A stretch of 64,000 nt of DNA from Bifidobacterium miconis (lineage in GTDB: Bacteria > Actinomycetota > Actinomycetes > Actinomycetales > Bifidobacteriaceae): assembly GCF_019331735.1 (NCBI RefSeq), contig NZ_JAHBBH010000003.1, positions 1 through 64,000 on the forward strand. Direction: 5' to 3'. This document shows positions 1-9,078 of this stretch, one piece after another. The position numbers were made by a program, and so were the translations under genes. How positions within the stretch are numbered: position 1 is the first letter of the stretch; every line of letters begins with the position of its first letter. The notes below the pieces were generated by a model, which saw only the letters and a program-made list of their open reading frames with translations, was not told the DNA's origin and made no database searches.

Positions 1-56
1 CGGGCGGCATCATCGCCGCCGTCACCGACAGTCGTACTGTGGAACAACCGCATCAT
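1..56 (-). CDS. Possible 5' end of an unidentified gene, running off the left edge
   Basis: Reading leftwards from an ATG at 56 the frame is open to the edge, giving 18 codons that begin MMRLFHSTTVGDGG. An AGAGGTGG ribosome-binding site lies about 5 bases before that ATG, at 62-69, which is the main support. I do not recognise the peptide. A plus-strand frame (GGIIAAVTDSRTVEQ...) is also open from the edge to a TGA at 118-120 and has a GC-rich third position, so the 3' end of a plus-strand gene is a real alternative. If the minus-strand reading is right, the repeats at 108-354 form its upstream control region. Confidence 0.3.
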   Translation of the reverse strand, partial: MMRLFHSTTVGDGGDDAA

Positions 57-107
57 GGCAACCACCTCTTCGGTCTCCATGATAGTCGCCGCGTTTGGTG
101 CCCGATG

Positions 108-354
108 TTTGACGATTGAGAGGCTGTTTCCTGCTTCTGCACAGGTCAGTTCGACGATCGAGAGGCATTCAGGCCGACATTATCGGCCCTTCAGCGACGC
201 CATATCGCGGTTTTCCGTCACACGATGCGTCGCCGCTGACGCCATATGCGCGGCGCACAGCCTCTCAATCGTCAAACCGAACCGTGCAATGCGCGAATTT
301 AGCCTCTCGATCGTCAAACTCCCGGTCGAACTGGCTTTGTCGGTAATCGTCAAA
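108..354. repeat. Five copies of a short repeat, core TTTGACGATYGAGAGGC, on both strands
   Basis: Plus-strand copies begin at 108 and 150. Minus-strand copies end near 276 and 318, and a shorter copy (AATCGTCAAA) sits at 345-354. The first two copies are 42 bp apart and the next two are also 42 bp apart; the last step is 36 bp. 42 bp is four helical turns, so neighbouring copies face the same side of the DNA. The two groups point towards each other. The array fills the space between the permease stop at 376 and the left-edge gene, where a regulator would bind. No known operator is recognised. Confidence 0.75.
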
Positions 355-375
355 GCCGCCAGGAGCCGGCAAAGG

Positions 376-1911
376 CTATGGCAGCTGCAGTTCGGGTTCG
401 GCCGGATGCCGCTTGCGCCACCACGCCTGCACGAAGTAGGCCGCATAGCACACGACGATGAACAGGAGCTCGGCGACGAGCGCGAACCGCTGCTCCTTGT
501 CGAAGAACACGAGCAGGAACGAGGCCGTGCACAGGATGAACGCGCCCCACGAGGTGTACGGGTAGCCGGGCGTGCGGTATTTGAGCTCGTCGACGGCATG
601 CCCGCCGGCGATCCACCGGCGGCGGAACACGATCTGGCAGTACGCGATGGCGATCCACACCACCACCGCGGACAGGCCCGACAGCGCCACGAGCACCAGG
701 TACACGGTGGACGCGGCGATCACGGAGCTCAGTAACGCCAGCAGGCCGCCGGCCATGGCCGCGCACAGGGCGAGCATCGGGACTCCCCGGCGGTTGGTCT
801 TGGCGAACCAGCGCGGGATCATGCCCTCGTTGCCCATCGACCACACCATGCGCGTGGAGGCGTACAGGCCGGAGTTGGAGGCGGACAGCACGGCGGTGAG
901 GACCACGAAGTTCATGATGTCGGCCGCGTACGGGATGCCGATCGAGTTGAACACGAGCACGAACGGGCTTTCGCCCACGCCGGCCTCACGCCACGGGATG
1001 AGCGCGCACATGACCACGATCGAACCGATGAAAAACAGCACGAGGCGCCACAGCGTGGTGTGGATGGCCTTGGGCACGGCGGTTTCCGGGTCGCGCGTCT
1101 CGCCGGCGGTCACGCCGATGAGCTCGGTGCCGGAGAAGGCGAAGTTGACGGTGAGGATCGTGGCGAACACGGGCATGAACCCGTTCGGGAAGATGCCGTC
1201 GCGCACGAGGTTGCCGAACATGGGCGCGTGCTCGTATCCGGCGATCGGTATGATGCCGAAGATCGCGAGCAGGCCGATGGCGATGAACGCGCAGATCGCG
1301 AACACCTTGATCGACGCGAAGATGAACTCGGCTTCGGCGAAGAAGCGCACGGACAGCGCGTTCGCGGTGAAGATGAGCACGATGCACGCCGCCGACCAGA
1401 TCCATGTGGGCGTGTGCGGGAACCATCGCTGCATGAGCAGGCCCGCGGCGGTGAATTCGGAGCCGAGCGCCACCGTCCACGTGAGCCAGTACTGGATGGC
1501 GATCACGAATCCGGTGCCCGGGCCGATGAACCGTTCCGCGTACACGTGGAACGAGCCGGTCACGGGCATCGCGACGGACAGTTCGCCGAGCGTGAGCATG
1601 ACGAGGTACACGATGAGCGCGCCGATGCCGTATGCGAGGATCGTGCCGATCGGTCCGGCCTGCTGGATCGTGTAGCCGGAGCTCAGGAACAGGCCCGTGC
1701 CGATGACGCCGCCGAGCGAGATCATCTGCAGGTGCCGCGATTCCATGCCGCGTTTGAGGTTGGTGTGCAGCGCGTGCTTGCGATGATGGTCGGTTGCGTT
1801 CGGTTCGGCGGCTGCGGAGGATGCCGCGTCGGCCGATTGCGCGGATCGCGACTGCCGCGTCGCGTCCGTTGCGGTCTTGCCGGTGACGGTGTCGATGTCG
1901 GACTGGCTCAT
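376..1911 (-). CDS. APC-superfamily amino acid permease
   Basis: A 511-aa inner-membrane permease of the amino acid/polyamine/organocation family, of the AnsP/LysP/GABA-permease type. After a hydrophilic N-terminus of about 65 residues comes the family signature around '[17 protein letters not shown]', then about twelve hydrophobic segments including '[15 protein letters not shown]' in TM3. This family imports an amino acid with protons; the substrate cannot be read from sequence. The start at 1911 (MSQSD) is preferred over a longer frame because AGAAGAG precedes it and the upstream codons are not permease-like. It appears monocistronic: the REP-like repeat lies upstream and the phased repeat array downstream. 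Confidence 0.9.
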   Translation of the reverse strand: MSQSDIDTVTGKTATDATRQSRSAQSADAASSAAAEPNATDHHRKHALHTNLKRGMESRHLQMISLGGVIGTGLFLSSGYTIQQAGPIGTILAYGIGALIVYLVMLTLGELSVAMPVTGSFHVYAERFIGPGTGFVIAIQYWLTWTVALGSEFTAAGLLMQRWFPHTPTWIWSAACIVLIFTANALSVRFFAEAEFIFASIKVFAICAFIAIGLLAIFGIIPIAGYEHAPMFGNLVRDGIFPNGFMPVFATILTVNFAFSGTELIGVTAGETRDPETAVPKAIHTTLWRLVLFFIGSIVVMCALIPWREAGVGESPFVLVFNSIGIPYAADIMNFVVLTAVLSASNSGLYASTRMVWSMGNEGMIPRWFAKTNRRGVPMLALCAAMAGGLLALLSSVIAASTVYLVLVALSGLSAVVVWIAIAYCQIVFRRRWIAGGHAVDELKYRTPGYPYTSWGAFILCTASFLLVFFDKEQRFALVAELLFIVVCYAAYFVQAWWRKRHPAEPELQLP

Positions 1912-2058
1912 ACTGCTCTTCTCTGTTTCGATCGCGTCGTGCGATGCTGCGGAGTGCGGCCGCGTGAAAACGGCCCAGAACAGTATACGGGTCGGTCCGA
2001 CCAGTTTGTTCGGCCTGGTATTTTGCCGGACTTTAACTGCTGCGTTCTTATTGTTCTC

Positions 2059-2106
2059 GGTTCCCCTTGTCAGGGGAGCTGTCACGCAGTGACTGAGGGA
2101 TAGTCA
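2059..2106 (+). repeat. REP-like double-hairpin element, copy A
   Basis: Intergenic copy of the dispersed element seen four more times in this window. Hairpin 1 is TTCCCCT-TGTC-AGGGGAGC, with the first base pair weakened relative to the other copies. Hairpin 2 is GTCAC-GCA-GTGAC. The tail is TGAGGGATAGTCA. It lies between the permease start (1911) and the 3' end of the GH13 gene (2136). Confidence 0.8.
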
Positions 2107-2135
2107 GGACCCGTCACGCTAAGTCCGGCAAAGGC

Positions 2136-3401
2136 CTAGTGCTCGACGTGGTACAGGTTCGCGCCGTTCTCGCTGATGTCGGCGGTCGGTTTCGCGCCAA
2201 GGCGCAAATCGACGTGCAGTCGCCGCCCGGCGTCCTCCCCCGTGCCGACCACGTCGTACGAGTACGCGCGGTTGCTCACGTTGGTCGGTTCGGTCACGGC
2301 CCGCGTCATCCACGGATTGCGCCGGCGGATCGAGATCAGCCCCTGCAGCAAACGGAACATCCACTCGCCGTCGTGGCCGAGCCCGTCTCGCGCGGCGGGA
2401 AACATGGGCCGCACCGCGTCGTCGCCGCCCATCGCGTCGGCCTTGACGCCGCGCCACGCCTGCTCGTCGCCGTAGTACAGGCTCGGCACGCCGCCGACGG
2501 TCAGCAGCACGGCCATCGCCACGGCCGCCTCCGCCTCGCCGATCTGGCTGACGATACGCGTCACGTCGTGGTTGCCGACGAACGTGAGCGGCGTGAACGC
2601 GCGCATGAACGCGTTGTGCCGTTTGAGGCTCCAGTCGAGTTCCCAGAAGTTGCCGGATTTGATCGAACTCCAGATCGCCTTCCACAGCTCGTACTGCGTG
2701 ACCGAGTCCATGCCGGATTCGCTCGCGATGGCCGCATAGTCGCCGTGGATGACCTCGCCCATGAACCATACGTGCGGGAATTCGCAACGCATGTCGGGCA
2801 GCACGCGCGTCCAGAACGCGGGCGGCACGGCGTAGGCCGCGTCGAGCCGCCACGCGTCGACGCCGCGGCGCAGCCAGTGGCGCATCACGTCGCCGACGAG
2901 CGAGGCCACGGCCGGATCGTCGTGGTTGAACGACGGCAGGTCGCCGTTACCTTCGAATTTCGCGTAGTCGGTCGCCTTGCCGGTCGTCGCGTCGCGTTCG
3001 ATGCGGAACATGCGCTCCGCGCCCGGATCGCCGCCGGCGAGCGCGCGTTGGAACAGCGCCGATTCGCGGCCGACGTGGTTGAACACGCCGTCGAGCATGA
3101 TGCGGATGCCGCGTTCGTGGCAGGCGGCGACGAGCCGGTCGAAAGCCGCGTCGTCGCCGAGGCGCGGGTCGATGCGGTAGTAATCGACGGTGTCGTAGCC
3201 GTGGCTGGTGGACACGAAGACCGGATTGAGCATGAGTCCGTTCGCGCCGAGGTCGATGAGATAGTCAAGCCACGACGTAATCATGTCGAGCCGCGGCGTG
3301 ACCGCGCGTTCGGCGTCGGATTGCGGGCGGATGGGCGCGCCGGTGAAGCCGAGCGGATACACCTGCCACCAGATCGTGTTGAGGTTCGGATCGTTGGTCA
3401 T
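2136..3401 (-). CDS. GH13 alpha-amylase-family glycosidase
   Basis: A 421-aa glycoside hydrolase with no signal peptide, so probably cytoplasmic and acting on imported alpha-glucosides or maltodextrins. All four GH13 motifs are present: region I DGVFNH (104-109), region II GVDAWRLDAA with nucleophile Asp187, region III FMGEVIHGD with acid/base Glu216, and region IV FVGNHD (274-279) with the third acid Asp279. The length is short for the family but the (beta/alpha)8 barrel looks complete, with a small C-terminal beta domain. The ATG at 3401 has AGGAG upstream. The exact specificity (alpha-glucosidase, neopullulanase or cyclomaltodextrinase type) cannot be assigned. Confidence 0.9.
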   Translation of the reverse strand: MTNDPNLNTIWWQVYPLGFTGAPIRPQSDAERAVTPRLDMITSWLDYLIDLGANGLMLNPVFVSTSHGYDTVDYYRIDPRLGDDAAFDRLVAACHERGIRIMLDGVFNHVGRESALFQRALAGGDPGAERMFRIERDATTGKATDYAKFEGNGDLPSFNHDDPAVASLVGDVMRHWLRRGVDAWRLDAAYAVPPAFWTRVLPDMRCEFPHVWFMGEVIHGDYAAIASESGMDSVTQYELWKAIWSSIKSGNFWELDWSLKRHNAFMRAFTPLTFVGNHDVTRIVSQIGEAEAAVAMAVLLTVGGVPSLYYGDEQAWRGVKADAMGGDDAVRPMFPAARDGLGHDGEWMFRLLQGLISIRRRNPWMTRAVTEPTNVSNRAYSYDVVGTGEDAGRRLHVDLRLGAKPTADISENGANLYHVEH

Positions 3402-3510
3402 CGCGACTCTCCTTGCGTCGGGCGAATGCCGTCGTCTCCAGCATAAGGCCGTCACCGTGGTTTTACGGTCATGCTTGTCCCGTCAAATCGTCCCGTCAAG
3501 ACGCCCGCGG

Positions 3511-4215
3511 TCAGAGCGCCGGATGCTCCCACTGGTCGGTGTCGGCGAGCGCGGGGCCGTGGTTGTAGTCGACCATGCGCCAGCGCAGCGTGCCGTCGGG
3601 CATGTCGGCGGGCACGAAGCGCGCCCAGTGCGCGTTGCGCATGGACAGCATATCGGCGAAGTCGGGGTGCGCGACGAACGACCCGAGCAGGGTGAGCGTG
3701 GTCTGCATGATCCATGCGCCGTGCGAGAAGATGAACAGATCGGTGTCATCGCCGGCCCGGTGCGCCCAGTCGTCGATCGCCTCGGCGCCGCGCGCGCCAA
3801 CGTGCGCCTTCGGTTCGGCGCCGTATTTGAGCTCGCCGCCGCGGAATTCCGCCCACGAACGGTAGTCCTCGGGATACTTGCGCTCGAGTTCGGCCAGTTC
3901 GAGGCCCTCCCACTGGCCGAAGCTGCGTTCGCGCACGCGCGGTTCGAGATGCACCTCGAGTCCGAGCGGATCGGCGAAGGCGTGCGCGGTGGCGGCCGCG
4001 CGGCTCAGGTCGGAGGCGACGACGAGCTGGCGGCGTCCGTCCGGCTGGCCGTCGACGTAGAGCTTCGTGAGCGCGGCGCCGGTCTGGGCGACCTGCCAGC
4101 GGCCGACTTCGTCGAGCGGAATGTCGATCTGGCCCTGGAAGCAGTGCCGCGCGTTGTATGCGGTGCGCCCGTGGCGCACGAGCGTGATGGAACGGACGTG
4201 GTTGGTTGCGTTCAT
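3511..4215 (-). CDS. Histidine phosphatase family protein (phosphoglycerate mutase-like)
   Basis: A 234-aa member of the branch-1 histidine phosphatases. The catalytic RHG motif is near the N-terminus (ITLVRHGRTAYN, His about 14). Further motifs are QGQIDIPLDEVGRWQ, SDLSRAAATA, the acidic ERSFGQWEG, and the second catalytic His in FIFSHGAWI. Such proteins dephosphorylate small metabolites or act as phosphoglycerate mutases; the substrate is not predictable here. It follows rsfS but a strong terminator lies between them, so it probably has its own promoter in 4216-4297. Confidence 0.85.
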   Translation of the reverse strand: MNATNHVRSITLVRHGRTAYNARHCFQGQIDIPLDEVGRWQVAQTGAALTKLYVDGQPDGRRQLVVASDLSRAAATAHAFADPLGLEVHLEPRVRERSFGQWEGLELAELERKYPEDYRSWAEFRGGELKYGAEPKAHVGARGAEAIDDWAHRAGDDTDLFIFSHGAWIMQTTLTLLGSFVAHPDFADMLSMRNAHWARFVPADMPDGTLRWRMVDYNHGPALADTDQWEHPAL

Positions 4216-4297
4216 GGTGTGTTCCTTTGCGTCCTGTACGGAGATGTCCCGTATGGGGATTGACGATGGTTGCGCGATGACCGGAGCGGAAACGAAA

Positions 4298-4324
4298 CGG
4301 CTCCCCTCGCGTTGAGGGGAGCCG
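4298..4324 (-). terminator. Rho-independent terminator after rsfS
   Basis: Perfect 11-bp stem CGGCTCCCCTC / GAGGGGAGCCG with a 5-nt loop, followed on the minus strand by a T-rich stretch (TTTCGTTTCC). Confidence 0.85.
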
Positions 4325-4332
4325 TGTGCGCG

Positions 4333-4746
4333 TCAGGCGTCGGCCGGTTCCGCGGACTCGGCGGTTCCGCTGGTTTCCGGGTGCGCCAACTCGAGGTCGA
4401 CGGTCGGGCAGTCCTTCCACAGGCGGTCGAGACGGTAGAAGTCGCGGGCGTCCTCGTGCATGACGTGCACGATGAAGTCGCCGTAGTCGAGCAGCACCCA
4501 CTGCGCTTCGGTCAAGCCTTCACGCGAGCGCGGGTCGCGCTTGCCGTCCTTGAGATACAGGTCCTTTTCGACTTCCTGCGCGACGGCGAGCACCTGACGT
4601 TCGTTCGCCGCGGTGGCGACGAGCATGAGGTCGGTGATGCCGAGCAGGTCGCTCACGTCGTAGGCGACGATGTCGGTGGCCTTGAGCCGGTCCGCCGCTT
4701 CGGCGGCGATGCGGATGGCGTCGATCGAATTCTGCGCTGCGGTCAA
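4333..4746 (-). CDS. rsfS: Ribosome silencing factor RsfS
   Basis: A 137-aa protein of the RsfS/Iojap/YbeB family. It binds ribosomal protein L14 on the large subunit and blocks subunit joining when nutrients are scarce. Family features visible are the N-terminal helix 'AAEAADRLKATDIVAYDVSDLLGITDLMLV', the segment 'SREGLTEAQWVLLDYGDFIVHVMHEDARDFYRLDRLW', and a variable acidic tail. It lies 75 bp downstream of glmU and ends at a strong terminator, so glmU-rsfS are probably co-transcribed. Confidence 0.95.
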   Translation of the reverse strand: MTAAQNSIDAIRIAAEAADRLKATDIVAYDVSDLLGITDLMLVATAANERQVLAVAQEVEKDLYLKDGKRDPRSREGLTEAQWVLLDYGDFIVHVMHEDARDFYRLDRLWKDCPTVDLELAHPETSGTAESAEPADA

Positions 4747-4821
4747 ATCAGTTCTCTTTCTGTTGGTGTGTCGGATGTGTCGAATGCGTCGGACGTTGCG
4801 ATGCGGCGCGCAGGCCCGATC

Positions 4822-6204
4822 TCAGCGCTCCCACTTGGGCTTCCAGCCCTCCACGACGTGCTGCGTGTTCTCGGAGTAGACCATGGAGTCGCTCGGCACG
4901 TTGTGGCGGATCACGGAACCCGCGCCGGAGGTGACGTTGTCGCCGACCTCGACGGGAGCCACGAGCAGGTTGCCGGCGCCGATGTGCGCGCCGGAGCCGA
5001 TCTTGGTGCGGTTCTTGTGCACGCCGTCGTAGTTGGCGGTGATGGTGCCGCCGCCCACGTTGGTGTGCTCGCCGAGTTCGGCGTCGCCCACGTAGCTCAG
5101 GTGCGGCACCTTGGTGCCGTTGCCGATGTGCGCCTTCTTCATTTCGACGAAGGCGCCGGCCTTGGCGTTTTCGCCGAAGTCGTTGCCCTGGCGCAGGTAG
5201 GTCCACGGTCCGATGTTGGTGCCGCGTCCGATGTGCGATTCCTGCACGCGGGAGCGTTCGACGACGGCTTCCGCGTCGACGGTCGCGTCGATGAGCGTCG
5301 TGTACGGGCCGATCACGGCCGCCTCGCCGACGACGGTATGGCCCTGCAGGAAGCTGCCGGGCAGCACGGTCACGTCGCGTGCGAGTTCGACGTCGTCTTC
5401 GATCCACGTGGTGTCGGGGTCGAGGATGGTCACGCCGGAGCGCATCCACGCCTCGCACACGCGGCGGTTGTGCGCCTTGGCGAGCGCGGCGAGCTGCACG
5501 CGATTGTTCACGCCTTCGACGCTCAGCGGGTCGGGAGCGGTGAAGGCGCCCACCGTGCCGGCGGAGCGCGCGGTTTCGAGCGCGTCGGTCAGGTAGAACT
5601 CGCCCTGCGCGTTGTTGGATTTGAGGTCGGCGATGGCGCGGCCGAGCAGTTCGGCGTCGAACACGTACACGGACGTGTTCACCTCCTGCACGGCCAGTTC
5701 GCTGCGGTTGGCGTCGCGCTGCTCGACGATGCGCAGCACGTGGCCGTCGCGGTCGCGGATGATGCGGCCGTATCCGGTCGGGTCGTCGAGGATGGTGGTG
5801 AGCACGGTCGCGCCGTTGCCGCTCTGCTCGTGGAAGGCGACGAGGCCACGCAGCGTTTCGGCGTCGAGCAGCGGCATGTCGGATGCGGCGATGAGCACGT
5901 GGCCATTGAGCTTGTGCTCGGCTTCGAGCTGGGCCATGGCGCACTGCACGGCGCGTCCGGTGCCGGGAATGTCGTCCTGGTTGACGATTTCGACGTTCGG
6001 CTGGTAGGAGCGCGCGGCGGCGGCGACGCGTTCGGCCTGATAGTGGACGACGACGGCGAGCGTGTCGGGCTCGAGCGCGGCGACGGAGTCCATGACGCGG
6101 TTGAGGAACGTCTTGCCCGCGAAGGTGTGCAGCACCTTGGGGTTGGCGGAGCGCATGCGGGTGCCTTCGCCTGCGGCGAGGATGATTGCGGCGGATAGTG
6201 CCAT
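4822..6204 (-). CDS. glmU: Bifunctional GlcN-1-P acetyltransferase / GlcNAc-1-P uridyltransferase GlmU
   Basis: A 460-aa cytoplasmic enzyme making UDP-GlcNAc for peptidoglycan in two steps. The N-terminal uridyltransferase has LAAGEGTRM at residues 9-17 and the downstream Lys of 'SANPKVLH'. The C-terminal half is a left-handed beta helix of hexapeptide repeats (for example 'GEAAVIGPYTTLIDATV') ending in the acetyltransferase site 'VEMKKAHIGNGTKVPHLSYVGDAELGE'. The start at 6204 (MALSA) has GGAG upstream and places the nucleotidyltransferase motif at the usual position; the longer frame reads through the tRNA side. Confidence 0.97.
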   Translation of the reverse strand: MALSAAIILAAGEGTRMRSANPKVLHTFAGKTFLNRVMDSVAALEPDTLAVVVHYQAERVAAAARSYQPNVEIVNQDDIPGTGRAVQCAMAQLEAEHKLNGHVLIAASDMPLLDAETLRGLVAFHEQSGNGATVLTTILDDPTGYGRIIRDRDGHVLRIVEQRDANRSELAVQEVNTSVYVFDAELLGRAIADLKSNNAQGEFYLTDALETARSAGTVGAFTAPDPLSVEGVNNRVQLAALAKAHNRRVCEAWMRSGVTILDPDTTWIEDDVELARDVTVLPGSFLQGHTVVGEAAVIGPYTTLIDATVDAEAVVERSRVQESHIGRGTNIGPWTYLRQGNDFGENAKAGAFVEMKKAHIGNGTKVPHLSYVGDAELGEHTNVGGGTITANYDGVHKNRTKIGSGAHIGAGNLLVAPVEVGDNVTSGAGSVIRHNVPSDSMVYSENTQHVVEGWKPKWER

Positions 6205-6331
6205 CGGGAATCTCCCATTCTGTTCGTGCCGGGCGCCCACGCGCGCCGGTGAAACCGTTGGCCAGACAAGAACGCCCGGCTTGCCCGTCCGCGGTTGTTC
6301 CGCAGGACGCGCAAGCCGGGCGACTGGCGAG

Positions 6332-6402
6332 TTCCCCCACCTGGACTCGAACCAAGACAAAGGGTTCCAAAGACCCGTGTGCTGCCATTACACCATGGGG
6401 GA
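6332..6402 (-). tRNA. tRNA-Gln (anticodon TTG)
   Basis: On the minus strand the acceptor arms TCCCCCA and TGGGGGA pair over seven bases. The anticodon loop reads CTTTGGA with TTG in the anticodon position. The T loop TTCGAGT and the D arm are intact and the discriminator base is A. CCA is not encoded. It sits in the 309-bp space between prs and glmU. Confidence 0.95.
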
Positions 6403-6513
6403 CCGGCGGAAACCGGAATTTCCGCCAAGTGTTCATTATGCCATAAGACCCGGCCACGTCAAATCGGCTTTGCCGTGCGATCGGCACGGACCAGCCGAAG
6501 CGGCCGAAGCGGC

Positions 6514-7536
6514 TCAGGCGAACAGGAAGCCCTGTCCGTGATGCTCCGGGTAGGTGTCGAACAGCTCGGCCACGGAGCCGTCTTCGAACACGGCGCGGAT
6601 GGCGCTGGCCAGCAGCGGCGCGATCGACAGCACGGTCAGGCCGTCCCAGCGCTTCTCCTCGGGGATCGGCACGGTGTCGGTGAGCACGACCTCGCGTGCG
6701 CCGCAGCCCTTGAGCCGTTCGATGGCCGGGCCGGAGAGCACGCCGTGCGTGGCGACCACGGTCACGGACTTGGCGCCCGCGTCGGCGAGCACGTGGCAGG
6801 CGCCGGCGATCGTGCCGGCGGTGTCGATCAGGTCGTCGACGAGCACGCAGTCCTTGCCCGCCACGTCGCCGACCACGCGGTTGGCGACCGCCTGGTTCGG
6901 GCGGGTGATGTCGCGCGTCTTGTGCACGAACGCGAGCGGGCCGCCGCCGAGGCGCTGCGCCCACTGCTCGGCCACGCGGATGCGGCCGGCGTCCGGGGAG
7001 ACGACGGTGACGTTGTCGAGCTGGTTCATGAAACGGTCGCGGATGTAGTCGACGAGCACCGGCATGGCGATCAGATGGTCGACCGGGCCGTCGAAGAAGC
7101 CCTGCGACTGCGCGGCGTGCAGGTCGACGCTCATGATGCGGTCGGCGCCGGCGGTCTTGAGCAGGTCGAACACCAGACGGCAGGAGATGGGCTCGCGGCC
7201 GCGGTGCTTCTTGTCCTGACGGGAGTAGCCCAGCAGCGGGCACACGGCGGTGATGGAGCGGGCGGAGGCGCGCTTGAGCGCGTCGATCATGATGAGCTGC
7301 TCCATAATGGACTTGTTCACCGGCAGGGAATGCGACTGCAGGACGAACACGTCCGCGCCGCGCACCGATTCGGTGTAGCGCACGTACATCTCGCCGTTCG
7401 CGAAATCATATGCGGTGGTTTCCAGAACGTCGATCCCCAGCTGTTCGGCGACGTCCGCCGCCAGCTTCGGATGCGTGCGACCAGTCACCAGGATGAGGTT
7501 TTTATCGGGCTTCCCTTCGAGGATTGCGCTCACCAT
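6514..7536 (-). CDS. prs: Ribose-phosphate pyrophosphokinase (PRPP synthetase)
   Basis: A 340-aa enzyme converting ribose-5-phosphate and ATP to PRPP for nucleotide, histidine, tryptophan and NAD synthesis. Visible motifs are 'RYTESVRGADVFVLQS', the flexible loop 'GYSRQDKKHRGREPI' that contacts ATP, the divalent-cation site 'DRIMSVDLHAAQSQGFF', and the PRPP-binding motif 'CVLVDDLIDTAGTI'. The ATG at 7536 is very close to its GGAG; a GTG one codon later has better spacing, so the true protein could be one residue shorter. Its product feeds nadD-linked NAD synthesis encoded next door. Confidence 0.97.
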   Translation of the reverse strand: MVSAILEGKPDKNLILVTGRTHPKLAADVAEQLGIDVLETTAYDFANGEMYVRYTESVRGADVFVLQSHSLPVNKSIMEQLIMIDALKRASARSITAVCPLLGYSRQDKKHRGREPISCRLVFDLLKTAGADRIMSVDLHAAQSQGFFDGPVDHLIAMPVLVDYIRDRFMNQLDNVTVVSPDAGRIRVAEQWAQRLGGGPLAFVHKTRDITRPNQAVANRVVGDVAGKDCVLVDDLIDTAGTIAGACHVLADAGAKSVTVVATHGVLSGPAIERLKGCGAREVVLTDTVPIPEEKRWDGLTVLSIAPLLASAIRAVFEDGSVAELFDTYPEHHGQGFLFA

Positions 7537-7663
7537 ATCTCCAAACGTTCGGCTTCGTTGAAGTGACTGCCCTCATAGTAACCGTCCGCGCCGACCGGCG
7601 GCCGGCGCGTGTTCGCGTCCGCGGACGCCCGTCCGCATGCCGGGCGCGTCGGCCGGCGGAAAG

Positions 7664-8356
7664 CTACCGGTACAACCCGTGCTTGCCGATGTACTGCACC
7701 ACGCCGTCGGGCACGAGATACCACACCGGCTCGCCGTGTTCGGCGCGGCGGCGCACGTCGGTCGAGGAGATCGCCAATGCGGGGATTTCCAACGTGTCGA
7801 CCTTGCCTTCGGGCAGTTTGACGCCGTCCGGCGACGAATAGCCGGGACGCGTAACCGCGACGAAGTGCGCGAGGTCCCACATGTGCTCGGCGTCCTTCCA
7901 CTGCATGATTTCGGCGACCGCGTCCGCGCCGGTGATGAAGAACAGTTCGGCGTCCGGGTGCTGGGCGCGGATGTCGCGCAGCGTGTCGATCGTGTACGTG
8001 ACGCCCGGACGGTCGATGTCGACGCGCGAGACGGTGAACTTCGGGTTCGACGCGGTGGCGATCACGGTCATCAGGTACCGGTCCTCCGCGTTGGTGACCT
8101 TCTTGTCGAGCTTGAACACGGGCCGGCCGGTGGGCACGAACAGCACCTCGTCGAGGTCGTACACCCACGCCACTTCTGACGCGGCCACCAAGTGCCCGTT
8201 GTGGATCGGGTCGAACGTGCCGCCCATGATGCCGATGCGCGGGCGGGCGTGCAGGTTGCCGCGCGTGGACAGCCGCCGCCGTTCGGCGCCGGGGGCCAGC
8301 ATGTCGGCCGGCTCGTCGGACAGGTCGGACATGCGCCGGGTCAGTTCCTCGCTCAC
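7664..8356 (-). CDS. nadD: Nicotinate-nucleotide adenylyltransferase NadD
   Basis: A 230-aa enzyme adenylating nicotinate mononucleotide to deamido-NAD. The nucleotidyltransferase signature '[14 protein letters not shown]' is preceded by about 40 hydrophilic residues and followed by 'FFITGADAV' and the C-terminal '[13 protein letters not shown]' (ISSTxIR motif). The GTG start at 8356 overlaps the TGA of the upstream gene in a GTGA arrangement, implying translational coupling; an internal ATG at 8329 would give a shorter form with the same catalytic core. Confidence 0.93.
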   Translation of the reverse strand: MSEELTRRMSDLSDEPADMLAPGAERRRLSTRGNLHARPRIGIMGGTFDPIHNGHLVAASEVAWVYDLDEVLFVPTGRPVFKLDKKVTNAEDRYLMTVIATASNPKFTVSRVDIDRPGVTYTIDTLRDIRAQHPDAELFFITGADAVAEIMQWKDAEHMWDLAHFVAVTRPGYSSPDGVKLPEGKVDTLEIPALAISSTDVRRRAEHGEPVWYLVPDGVVQYIGKHGLYR

Positions 8357-9021
8357 GCCTCGGCCTCCTGCTGGCGGTCCTCCTCCGCGGATTCGCGCGC
8401 GATCTCGCCGGCGGTCGGATCGGATTCCTGCGGGTCGATCTTGCCCATGTCCTCGTCCCATTCGTCCTGCACGACGCGGCGGATCTCCGCGAACGTGGGC
8501 AGCGCGAAATCGGGCTGGTACAGCCGGCGCACCTCGGCGACGCGCTCGGTGACGCGGATCAGCGTGTCGGTCATGCCGTCCACATCGCCGGCGCGTTCCA
8601 TCGCGCTGAACTTGCCGATGTACTGCTCCATCATCTGCATCTGCTCGACCACGGTCCTCAGCTGGTCGTCGTTCAGGTCGACGACCTCGTCGGAATGCTC
8701 GTCGGGCCAGCCGATGAGCACGGCGTCGGCGTATTCGAGCGACGCGCGCTGACCGGCGGAGGCGATGCCGTCCTCGATCTGCACGAGGAACACGTAGCGC
8801 ACGATGCTGAGCCGTTCGGCCGCGATCTTCAGTCCCAGCCGCGGGTCGTCGAGGTCGATGTCGGGACGCAGGTCGGTGATGGGCGTGCCGGCGTCCGTCG
8901 TCGGCACGGCGGCATCCTGCGCGGTCCGCTCGTTCCGCACGCCGTGCGCGTCCGGGCGAGCCGCCATGTCGCCTTCCGTCGGCAGCGCCGTCGCCTGCGG
9001 CGTTTCGTTCGTTTCGCTCAT
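8353..9021 (-). CDS. Conserved hypothetical protein upstream of nadD
   Basis: A 222-aa soluble protein that I cannot assign to a function. The first 60 residues are low-complexity and probably disordered. The core is helical and acidic ('[25 protein letters not shown]', '[21 protein letters not shown]'), and the C-terminus is Glu-rich. No signal peptide or membrane segment is seen. The ATG at 9021 has GGAGG nearby, better than an ATG 33 bases further upstream. Its stop codon overlaps the nadD start, so it is probably produced together with NadD. Confidence 0.75.
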   Translation of the reverse strand: MSETNETPQATALPTEGDMAARPDAHGVRNERTAQDAAVPTTDAGTPITDLRPDIDLDDPRLGLKIAAERLSIVRYVFLVQIEDGIASAGQRASLEYADAVLIGWPDEHSDEVVDLNDDQLRTVVEQMQMMEQYIGKFSAMERAGDVDGMTDTLIRVTERVAEVRRLYQPDFALPTFAEIRRVVQDEWDEDMGKIDPQESDPTAGEIARESAEEDRQQEAEA

Positions 9022-9078
9022 CGTCGATATCCTCCCGTCATGGTCGTTGCGCACGGACGTTCCGGCCCGCGCCCGCCG

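Noticed and set aside
4748..7243. An 831-codon minus-strand frame across prs, tRNA-Gln and glmU
   Set aside because: Arg/His-rich shadow of three real features; it even crosses the tRNA.
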